Source: Pseudomonadota bacterium
GTDB lineage: Bacteria; Myxococcota; Myxococcia; Myxococcales; Vulgatibacteraceae
Length of the DNA: 6,810 bases
Direction: 5' to 3'
NCBI GenBank assembly: GCA_023436385.1
Contig: JAEZJH010000474.1
Location: forward strand, 1 to 6,810
The stretch's first letter is position 1. Each line of letters begins with the position of its first letter. A program made the translations under genes and the position numbers. Shown in pieces: positions 1 to 5,852 of the stretch. Under the pieces are notes generated by a model. That model saw only the letters and a list, made by a program, of their open reading frames with translations, did not search any database and was not told where the DNA came from.

Positions 1-397
1 GGGCCGCCGGCGGCCGCCCGGAGAAGAGCAGGAACGCGATCGCCCCCGCGGCCCAGACGTCCGCCTCCTTCGTCGCCATCGTGGCAACCGGGGACGGTCC
101 GCCCCGCAGCTCCGGCGCGAGGTAGGCCGGCGGCGGTCGGCGCCCGGTGGGCGGATCCAACGTCACGCCGGGCTCGCCGTTGGTGCCGGGGCCGCCGAGG
201 ATGGTCTCGGGGTCCAGCTCGCCGTAGGCGATCCCGGAGCGATGGAGACCGGCCAGTCGCTCGAGGAGACTCTCGAGGATCGCGAGGCCTGGCGCGAGGC
301 CAAAGGGGCCATCCCGGGCCACGCTCTTCGCCAGGGGGAGAGGCACGGCCAGGCGTTTCCGCTCCGTCGAGGTGTCTGGGCGCTCCGTCGTGGTCAT
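1..397 (-). CDS. Pseudokinase-like regulatory protein, N-terminal part only
   Basis: The gene runs off the left edge; 132 codons are visible, starting with ATG at 397-395. The protein resembles the C-lobe of a Hanks-type Ser/Thr kinase but is degenerate. Where an active kinase has HRDLKPEN it reads YGELDPET (residues 58-65), so the catalytic Asp and Lys are missing. No DFG is visible. An APE-like motif (YLAPEL, 92-97) and the helix-F motif DVWAAGAIAF (113-122) remain. The glycine-loop lobe is absent, so ATP-dependent phosphotransfer is unlikely and a scaffold or signal-sensing role is inferred. It aligns along its length with the N-terminal module of the neighbouring gene at 467-2158; 28 of 30 bases match between 32-61 and 1766-1795, which points to tandem duplication. 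The unseen C-terminus may carry an HDOD domain like that neighbour, but this cannot be checked here. No Shine-Dalgarno precedes the ATG; see the promoter at 405-434. Confidence 0.8.
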   Translation of the reverse strand, partial: MTTTERPDTSTERKRLAVPLPLAKSVARDGPFGLAPGLAILESLLERLAGLHRSGIAYGELDPETILGGPGTNGEPGVTLDPPTGRRPPPAYLAPELRGGPSPVATMATKEADVWAAGAIAFLLFSGRPPAA

Positions 398-404
398 GCC
401 GGGC

Positions 405-434
405 AGGGTAGAGGGAGGTGGGGGAGTCGGACAA
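405..434 (-). promoter_or_regulatory. Putative leaderless promoter of the partial pseudokinase gene
   Basis: Read on the minus strand, TTGTCC (434-429) is followed after 18 bases by TACCCT (410-405), then after exactly 7 bases by the ATG at 397. These resemble a -35 and a TAnnnT-type -10 box and would place the transcript start at or next to the A of the ATG. The bases before the ATG are pyrimidine-rich and offer no Shine-Dalgarno. The same layout precedes the upstream paralogue. The -35 box lies within a short inverted repeat, CGGAC-2-GTCCG, at 428-439. The box assignment is inferred from pattern only. Confidence 0.5.
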
Positions 435-466
435 GTCCGTGAGGGAGCGCGGTCGCTCGGTCCGGG

Positions 467-2158
467 CTACTCCGCCGCCCGTCCCAGCGCTTCCGCCCGG
501 CCCACCAGCAGCCGCACCTGGGCGGCCGCCGAACGGATGCGGAAGCGATCGAGGCGGAGGAGGAGGGCGCTCTCCTGGGCCTCCCAGAGGCGGTCCGGCG
601 ACCAGGAGGGTTCGAGGTGGAGGGTCGCCATCCCGGAGACGGTCCGGACCACGTGCAGCACGGGGTCCTCGTGGGGCCCGCGGTTGGTCCGGTGGTGCTC
701 GCCACAGGCGCGGACCACCGCCTCCGGTAGGCCCCAGGCCCGGGCCATCATCAGGCCCATCTCGACGTGGCACGCCTCGAGGACGGGGCCGACGATGGTG
801 CCCGGGTCGACGGTCGGGAACTCGCCGCGCTCGACGAGGCGGGCCAGGGCGCGGAGCGCCATCGTCTTACCGACGTCGTGGAGCATCCCGCCCAGGAACG
901 CCCGCTGGGAATCGGCCCGGCACTCCATGGCCAGCCAGGAGGCGGAGAGGGCGCTGGCCAGGGAATGGACCCAGACCTGTCGGGCGCCCAGGACGATGGC
1001 CGGATCGGACCCGGAGTTCCCGGCCACGAAGAGCGTCCGGGTGGCGGCGGCCGCGGCCACGTTGGCAACCTCCCGGAAGCCGAGGCGGGTCACCGCGTCG
1101 CGCGCGCTGGTCACCTCGAGGCCGCGATTCGCGTAGGCGGAATTGGCCATCCGAAGGACCCGGGCGGTGAGGGATGGGTCCCGGTTGATCGCCCGGACCA
1201 GATCGTTGGCGTCCGCGTGCTCCTGCCGGGCGAGTTCGATCACCTCGAGGGCGATCGACGGAAAGACCGGCGGTTCGTCCCCCCGTCCAGCCTCGGCGAC
1301 CGTCTCCTCCACGGCCAGCCGAAGCAGCGCGGCGTCGACTTCCGGCGCCGGCGTGCGGGGCAACGGGCCGAAGTCGTCGAGGCAGAGGAAGGTCGACGAG
1401 CGGGTTCCGCCGATCCGGTGCCGGCCCCGGGAGGCCGGAGAGGCCTCGGGGGTGGCGGGCTCCTCCTCCTGCCGCGCCGCCCGGCGGCGGAACAGGTGCC
1501 CGAACCAGCGGGGAAACCGCTCTCCCCGGGATGGGCGCGGGGCCGGGCGGACGGGCGGTGCCGACTCCTCCTCCCGCGGCGGCGCCGCGGAGAGGCGGAG
1601 GGCCCGGAGCGCCGCGGCGGTGTCGTCTGCCGTGGGGCGCCGATCGGGATCGGCCTCCAGCAGGCGATCCACGATCTGGCCCAGACGGAACGGGACGGCC
1701 GGTGCTGCCAGCGCCAGGGGGTCCCGGGACGCCGCGTGGCCCGGGGGCCGACGGGCGAAGAGGTAGAAGGCGATCGCTCCCGCGGCCCAGACGTCCTCCT
1801 CGCGCCGGACCTCGCCGGGCCGATGCTCCGGGGAGGAAAAGCCGGGGATCACCGTCGTTCCTTCCCGGTCGGGAAGTCCCAGGGCGAGGAGCGGCGCCGG
1901 GACCGCGTCGGTGGCCGCCCGGGCCGCGGAGAGCCGCGACGTCGGGACGAGCACCGTCTCCGGGCCGAGGGCGCCGTGGGCCTTCTCGTACCGGTGGATC
2001 GCCGCGACCTGCGTGAAGAGGTCCTCCAAGATGGCGAGGCCGTCCTCCACCGCGAGCGGTTCGGTCCGGGAGACGAGGGCGGAGAGCGGTTCGAGCTCCT
2101 CGGCAAACTCGTGTCCCGGTTCGATCGCCAGCCGGCCGGATCGCGAGGAGACGTGCAT
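467..2158 (-). CDS. Pseudokinase-HDOD domain signalling protein
   Basis: This 563-residue soluble protein has two modules. Residues about 20-190 resemble a kinase C-lobe without catalytic residues: HGALGPET (61-68) stands where HRDLKPEN should be, SPE (109-111) replaces APE, and DVWAAG (122-127) and DPDRRPT (170-176) are recognisable. A charged Pro/Arg/Glu-rich linker (about 191-260) follows. Residues about 298-515 form an HDOD domain, with FPSIALEVIELA, the helix around RDPSLTARVLRMANSA, VWVHS (396-399), LHDVGK (426-431), CHVEMG (463-468) and a GEHH pair (486-489). HDOD proteins are HD-superfamily regulators in bacterial signalling; most have no proven enzymatic activity. The retained HD and surrounding histidines leave metal binding possible. 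No membrane segment or signal peptide is seen, so a cytoplasmic location is inferred. The ATG at 2158 has no Shine-Dalgarno but is preceded by a promoter-like motif at the right distance for a leaderless start. The gene follows the ketoacyl synthase by 64 bases and precedes its own paralogue by 69. Confidence 0.88.
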   Translation of the reverse strand: MHVSSRSGRLAIEPGHEFAEELEPLSALVSRTEPLAVEDGLAILEDLFTQVAAIHRYEKAHGALGPETVLVPTSRLSAARAATDAVPAPLLALGLPDREGTTVIPGFSSPEHRPGEVRREEDVWAAGAIAFYLFARRPPGHAASRDPLALAAPAVPFRLGQIVDRLLEADPDRRPTADDTAAALRALRLSAAPPREEESAPPVRPAPRPSRGERFPRWFGHLFRRRAARQEEEPATPEASPASRGRHRIGGTRSSTFLCLDDFGPLPRTPAPEVDAALLRLAVEETVAEAGRGDEPPVFPSIALEVIELARQEHADANDLVRAINRDPSLTARVLRMANSAYANRGLEVTSARDAVTRLGFREVANVAAAAATRTLFVAGNSGSDPAIVLGARQVWVHSLASALSASWLAMECRADSQRAFLGGMLHDVGKTMALRALARLVERGEFPTVDPGTIVGPVLEACHVEMGLMMARAWGLPEAVVRACGEHHRTNRGPHEDPVLHVVRTVSGMATLHLEPSWSPDRLWEAQESALLLRLDRFRIRSAAAQVRLLVGRAEALGRAAE

Positions 2159-2165
2159 GCGCCGG

Positions 2166-2195
2166 ATGGTAGGGGAGCGGTCGGGGGCCGGGCAA
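2166..2195 (-). promoter_or_regulatory. Putative leaderless promoter of the pseudokinase-HDOD gene
   Basis: Read on the minus strand, TTGCCC (2195-2190), an 18-base spacer, TACCAT (2171-2166) and 7 bases lead to the ATG at 2158. The preceding bases (CTCCCC and CCGGCGC) contain no Shine-Dalgarno. Box sequences, spacer and box-to-ATG distance match the promoter of the downstream paralogue, which strengthens both calls. The whole element fits in the gap after the ketoacyl synthase stop codon. No transcript data support it here. Confidence 0.5.
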
Positions 2196-2218
2196 GGCCG
2201 CGGCGGGAACGGCCCCCG
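2182..2218 (-). terminator. Inverted repeat just after the ketoacyl synthase stop, possible terminator or operator
   Basis: An exact 8-base inverted repeat, CGGGGGCC / GGCCCCCG, occupies 2182-2189 and 2211-2218 with a 21-base loop. It begins five bases beyond the TAG of the ketoacyl synthase gene, a typical place for a transcription stop. There is no U-rich tail, so a classical intrinsic terminator is not supported. The -35 box of the next gene lies in the loop, so an operator role is an equal alternative. In such GC-rich DNA it may also be chance. Confidence 0.25.
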
Positions 2219-2222
2219 GGCG

Positions 2223-3302
2223 CTACTCGCGGGGCACGCGATACACGAAGGCGTTGATGTTCATCCCCGCGCCCACCGAGGCGAAGAGCAGCACATCGCC
2301 CGGATCGATCCGGTGCCCCTCGAGCTCGCCCTTGCGGATCAGGTCGTAGAGCGTGGGCACGGTGGCCACGGAGCTGTTGCCGAGCCAGGAGATGGTCATC
2401 GGCATGACGTCGGCGGGCGGCGCCATCCCGCCGGTCCGATAGAACTCCCGGAGGATCGCCTCGTCCATCTTCCCGTTGGCCTGGTGGATGAGGATCTTCT
2501 TCACCGCGGTGATCGGGAGGTGGGCGCGGTCGAGGGCGGCGTGCATCGCGCCGGCCACCAGGTTCAGCGCGTACTTGTAGAGCTTGCGCCCCTCCATCTT
2601 CAGGAAGAGCGCCTCGAGGAACGCCTGCGGATTGTAGGAGTGGGCCATCCGCAACATCGAGGAGTGTTCCAGGGTGTCGGAGCGGGCCGCGTGGGCGAGG
2701 ATCCCCTCGTCCTCGGTCTCCCGGGCCTCGAGGATCGCCGCCCCGGCGCCGTCGGCGTAGATCAGGCTGTCCCGATCGTGGGGATCGGAGATCCGGGAGA
2801 GGGTGTCCGAGCCGATCACCAGGGCCCGGCGGATGTCGCCGGCGCGGATCATCGCGTCGACCTGGATCACCGCCTGGACCCAGCCCGGGCAGCCGAAGAG
2901 CAGGTCGAAGGCCACCGTCCCCGGGTTTCGGATCTTCAGCTTGGCCTTCACCCGAGAGGCGAGGGAGGGGACGGTGTCGGAGCGGTAGTGCCCGTGCCGG
3001 ACATCGCCGAAGTTGTGGGCGACGACGATGGTGTCGAGGCTCTCCGGGTCGATCCCGGAGGAGGCGAGGGCGTCGCGTCCGGCGAGGTAGGCGAGGTCCG
3101 AGTTGAGCTGCTCCGGCAACGCATAGCGGCGCTCCCGGATGGCGGTGATCGCCTCGAACTGCTCGAGGATCTGGTCGTTGGACTTGTCGATCGGCGTGCC
3201 GTCCGCGTCGAGGAACACGTGCTCGAGGAACGCCGCGTTGGGCATCACCTGCGTCGGGATGTGACGGCCGGAACCCGCGATCACCGAGCGAATGTGCTTC
3301 AC
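2223..3302 (-). CDS. 3-oxoacyl-ACP synthase III family protein (FabH-like)
   Basis: The protein has 359 residues and a thiolase fold. The KAS III triad is intact: Cys138 in FGCPGW, His273 in IHQANGKM and Asn309 in LGNSSVA. Known family members condense an acyl-CoA starter with malonyl-ACP to begin fatty-acid or related chain synthesis, in the cytoplasm. Other family marks are IYADGAGAAILE (181-192), IGSDTLSRISD (163-173) and the C-terminal ASVGAGMN (341-348). It is longer than the roughly 320 residues of standard FabH, mainly through an N-terminal insertion around 28-48 before the ITAIRERRYA segment. That form, with VVAHNFGDV (93-101), resembles from memory a FabH-like clade common in Bacteroidetes. 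No other fatty-acid gene is adjacent, so a role outside housekeeping synthesis is possible. The start is GTG at 3302-3300, chosen because GGAGG lies nine bases upstream. The gene ends at TAG 2223. Exact substrate and gene name cannot be assigned. Confidence 0.9.
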   Translation of the reverse strand: MKHIRSVIAGSGRHIPTQVMPNAAFLEHVFLDADGTPIDKSNDQILEQFEAITAIRERRYALPEQLNSDLAYLAGRDALASSGIDPESLDTIVVAHNFGDVRHGHYRSDTVPSLASRVKAKLKIRNPGTVAFDLLFGCPGWVQAVIQVDAMIRAGDIRRALVIGSDTLSRISDPHDRDSLIYADGAGAAILEARETEDEGILAHAARSDTLEHSSMLRMAHSYNPQAFLEALFLKMEGRKLYKYALNLVAGAMHAALDRAHLPITAVKKILIHQANGKMDEAILREFYRTGGMAPPADVMPMTISWLGNSSVATVPTLYDLIRKGELEGHRIDPGDVLLFASVGAGMNINAFVYRVPRE

Positions 3303-3331
3303 CGCTGACCCCCTCCGCGTACGGATACGCG
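3303..3331 (-). promoter_or_regulatory. Ribosome binding site and adjoining hairpin before the ketoacyl synthase
   Basis: On the minus strand GGAGGGGG (3316-3309) is a strong Shine-Dalgarno and decides the GTG start at 3302. Directly before it, and sharing its first base, is the 6-bp inverted repeat CGCGTA-TCCG-TACGCG (3331-3316) with a UNCG-type tetraloop. The hairpin could affect ribosome access or mRNA stability, or be an operator at DNA level. The role is inferred. Confidence 0.5.
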
Positions 3332-3372
3332 CGCGAGTAGGGGGATGCTAACGCGGCCGGGCGAAAGCGGTT

Positions 3373-3387
3373 CCGGATTTCGTCCGG
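3373..3387 (-). other. Small inverted repeat in the gap between lipoprotein and ketoacyl synthase genes
   Basis: The 159-base gap 3303-3461 holds a 5-bp inverted repeat with a 5-base loop, CCGGA-CGAAA-TCCGG on the minus strand, about 75 bases after the lipoprotein stop. It lacks a U-tract, so it is at best a weak terminator. I find no convincing promoter for the ketoacyl synthase in this gap; a TAGCAT sequence exists on the minus strand but has no matching -35. Confidence 0.2.
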
Positions 3388-3461
3388 GTGGGCGATGGGT
3401 GTACCTGGTCCAACGCCCGACGCGCCGTGTCTTGACGGTGCGGGTCCGGACTATCTCGGCG

Positions 3462-5852
3462 TCAGCGGAGGAAGAAGTAGGGCCCGATCGGCCCCTCGCC
3501 GGCGTCGGCGCCGCGGACCACCTGCACGTAATAGATCTCTTCGGGAATGGTCTCGAAGGCCAGCTCCGGGCAGGCGCCCGGGCCCCGCGAGCGGACCTCG
3601 GCGAGGAGCTTCCCCTCCTCGTCGACGAGGCGCAGGCGGAGGAAGTCGGTGCCGGGACCGGGCGGGATGCAGGCGCCGGGGGTGCCGAGGCCGACGGTGA
3701 CCCGGCGGACCACCGGACGGCCGGTGCCGTTGGCGGGGGTCTCCACCATCCAGGTATCGACGTCGGCGGCGTCGGCGAGGTAGGCCCGGCGAAGGGGCTC
3801 GAGCGCCGGGAACTCGGCGGTCTCCGGGGTGTCGTTGGGCTCGAGCTCCCGGGAGCCGGTGAGGCAGGTCGACATGCACCAGTACTCGCCGTCGCACTCT
3901 TCGGTGGCGGCGCGGCGGCCGTCGCCGCAGACCACGGGCTCCACCCCCAGGGAGAACCGGGCGCCGGCGGGTCCGTCGATCGCCGCCGCCACCGCCTCGC
4001 CGGCGGCGAGGTCCCGGACCAGGACGCCGCTCGTGCCAAAGCCCGGGAGGATCGGCGCGCACCCGTGTTCGGTCGCGCCGCACGCCTCGTCGCGGAGGGA
4101 GAGGGCGGCGGGGCCGCGGTCCACCGAGGCCGAGAACTCGTACCGTCCGGCGGCGGGGGCGACGAACCGGAAGGCGGCGTCGGCGGGGCCCGCGTCCGGG
4201 GCACAGGAGGGCGCCGTGTCGTCGCCGTCCGCGGGGAGGAGCTTGCCACCCCAGTAGGCGGTCACCTCCGGCGCCCCACAGGCGTCTCGCTCGACCAGCT
4301 CGTCGAGACACAGCTCCGAGCAGCCGTCGCCGGAGGTGGTGTTTCCGTCGTCGCACTGCTCGGAAAAGGGAGATACGACGCCGTCGCCGCAGACCCCGAC
4401 CCGGAGCCGGGCGGAGAGGCGGAAGGGCGCGCCGGTGAGGCCGCCCAGGGCGAGCAGCACCGTCTCGCCACTCGCGAGCTGCCGCACCAGGGTGACCGGC
4501 TCCCCGGGGAAGCCGGCGACGCAGCCCAGCTCCCGGGCCGGATCGCCGCAGCCGTCGGCGGGAACCAGGGCCAGCGCCCCGGCGAAGTCGAGCGGCTCGA
4601 AGGTGAACAGCCACTCGGCGGACAGCGGGGCCCGGAAGCGGGCGATCGCCCCGGCCCCGGCCGCCGACGGCGTGCAGCTCGGCGCCGGGGCCGAGCCGGA
4701 GACCGGCCGCTCGCTCCGCCACACCGCGGACTCGACCCACGAGTCCCAGGCCCGATCGAGTTCGGCCGGAGCCTCGCAGGTGGCGGCGGGGGGCACGCAG
4801 CCCGGATCACACAGCCCGTTCGCGCGGTGATCGCACGCCTCGTCGGGCTCGAGGATCCCGTCGGTGCAGCGGGAGTAGCAGCTCCACGGCGTGGGCGAGA
4901 CATCGCCGAACACCTGACGGCAGGTCGCGCCCGGCTCGCAGACGGAGGCGGCCCGGGCGGGATCGCATTGGTCGCCGATCGAGACCATCGGGACGCACCA
5001 GCCCATGCCCCGGCCGTCGTCGTCGGGGTCGACGCAGTGGTGCCGGACCCCCCCGACCGTCGGGCACGTCTTCCCGAGTTCACACAGCTCCCACCACCAC
5101 GGCTCGTGGACGCAGTCGGGAGCGCAGCCGTCGCCCGGCTCGTCGTTGCCGTCGTCGCACTCCTCGCCGTAGTCCGTGCGTCCGTCGCCACAGCGAGCCG
5201 CGGTGCAATCCCGGCGACAGCCGGGGTCCTGGGGAGCGTCGCACTCCTCGACGGGATCGAGGATGCCGTCGCCGCAGCGGACCCGGGTGCAGTCGGGACG
5301 GCACGCCGAATCGGCCGGATCGTCGCACTCCTCGTTGGCGTCGATGACGCCGTCGCCACAGCGGTCGAAGGTGCAGTCCGGGCGGCAGTCCGGCTCGCCG
5401 TCGCACTGCTCGCCGGGATCGAGGATCCCGTCGCCGCAGCGGACCCGGGTGCAATCGGCGCGGCAGGTCGGATCGGCCGGGGCGTCGCACTCCTCGCCGG
5501 CGTCCCGGCGGCCGTCGCCGCAGCGGATCCGCGTGCAATCCGGGCGGCAGGTCGGCTCGCCGTCACACTCCTCGCCGGGATCGAGGATCCCGTCGCCGCA
5601 GCCGACCCGCGTGCAATTCGACCGGCAGTCCGGTTCGCCGTCGCACCCCTCGCCGGGATCGAGGATCCCGTCGCCGCAGCGGACCCGGGTGCAGTCGGCC
5701 CGGCAGAACGGGCTCGTCGGCTCGTCGCACTCCTCGTCGGTGTTGATGACGCCGTCGCCGCAGCGCGGGCGGGTTCCGCCGACTTCCGTTCCCCCGCAGG
5801 CGAAGAGGAGGAGCGCGAGGAAGGCGAGGGAGATCGGGCCCGGCGCGTTCAT
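3462..5852 (-). CDS. Cysteine-rich repeat lipoprotein with PPC-like beta-sandwich modules
   Basis: This 796-residue secreted lipoprotein starts at ATG 5852, supported by GAGGA at 5861-5857, four bases upstream. The signal peptide ends LLLFAC-GG, so lipidation at Cys19 is expected; Phe at -2 and the lack of any Lys/Arg in the n-region are atypical. Residues 30-250 hold eight tandem repeats of the type CGDGILDPGEECD...C...DC, the Myxococcus cysteine-rich disulfide repeat family. A further Cys-rich stretch (251-328) with a WWW triplet is followed by repeat 9 (329-355). Three beta-rich modules resembling bacterial pre-peptidase C-terminal (PPC) domains follow at about 359-485, 524-640 and 668-796. 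Repeats 10 (487-516) and 11 (641-664) separate them. The last module has the typical ELEPNDTPETA opening and an ADVDTWMVE strand. No protease or other catalytic domain is present. A surface structural or binding role, with many disulfides formed in the periplasm or outside, is inferred. It is divergent from the Tsx-like gene. Confidence 0.88.
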   Translation of the reverse strand: MNAPGPISLAFLALLLFACGGTEVGGTRPRCGDGVINTDEECDEPTSPFCRADCTRVRCGDGILDPGEGCDGEPDCRSNCTRVGCGDGILDPGEECDGEPTCRPDCTRIRCGDGRRDAGEECDAPADPTCRADCTRVRCGDGILDPGEQCDGEPDCRPDCTFDRCGDGVIDANEECDDPADSACRPDCTRVRCGDGILDPVEECDAPQDPGCRRDCTAARCGDGRTDYGEECDDGNDEPGDGCAPDCVHEPWWWELCELGKTCPTVGGVRHHCVDPDDDGRGMGWCVPMVSIGDQCDPARAASVCEPGATCRQVFGDVSPTPWSCYSRCTDGILEPDEACDHRANGLCDPGCVPPAATCEAPAELDRAWDSWVESAVWRSERPVSGSAPAPSCTPSAAGAGAIARFRAPLSAEWLFTFEPLDFAGALALVPADGCGDPARELGCVAGFPGEPVTLVRQLASGETVLLALGGLTGAPFRLSARLRVGVCGDGVVSPFSEQCDDGNTTSGDGCSELCLDELVERDACGAPEVTAYWGGKLLPADGDDTAPSCAPDAGPADAAFRFVAPAAGRYEFSASVDRGPAALSLRDEACGATEHGCAPILPGFGTSGVLVRDLAAGEAVAAAIDGPAGARFSLGVEPVVCGDGRRAATEECDGEYWCMSTCLTGSRELEPNDTPETAEFPALEPLRRAYLADAADVDTWMVETPANGTGRPVVRRVTVGLGTPGACIPPGPGTDFLRLRLVDEEGKLLAEVRSRGPGACPELAFETIPEEIYYVQVVRGADAGEGPIGPYFFLR
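5103..5765 (-). repeat. Eight tandem cysteine-rich repeat units within the lipoprotein gene
   Basis: Eight in-frame units of 26, 28 or 31 codons (lengths in order 28, 26, 26, 28, 26, 28, 28, 31) each begin at CGDG. Each normally holds four cysteines: C-GDG, E-x-C-D, a middle Cys and D-C. The second half varies: short units have GEPDC or GEPTC, longer ones a PADP-like insert, and unit 8 has the longer DDGNDEPGDGC form. At DNA level units 2 and 5 are almost identical over more than 40 bases (around 5650 and 5410, 240 bases apart), and units 3 and 7 share much of the same core. This indicates duplication or gene conversion within the gene. Confidence 0.9.

Noticed and set aside
372..1170. Overlapping plus-strand frames of about 250 codons at the left side
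   Set aside because: Arg/Ser/Pro-rich shadow translations opposite the HDOD domain, with no start context or motif.
767..2257. A 496-codon plus-strand frame opposite the pseudokinase-HDOD gene
   Set aside because: It shows no recognisable domain and is Gly/Arg-rich; the minus frame contains clear HDOD motifs.
1911..3308. A 465-codon plus-strand frame opposite the ketoacyl synthase
   Set aside because: The opposite frame holds an intact KAS III triad; this one has no family features.
3432..3457. Plus-strand TTGACG ... TATCTC resembling a promoter
   Set aside because: The spacing is only 14 bases and it would drive antisense RNA into the end of the lipoprotein gene with no gene to express.
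3299..5566. Minus-strand frames overlapping the lipoprotein gene in other registers
   Set aside because: Their Arg/Ala/Ser/Pro-rich translations are out-of-frame readings of the same DNA; the chosen register alone gives ordered cysteine repeats.
5103..5765. Regularly spaced repeats that could suggest a CRISPR array
   Set aside because: The repeats are in-frame protein-coding units of 78-93 bases without unique spacers or cas genes.
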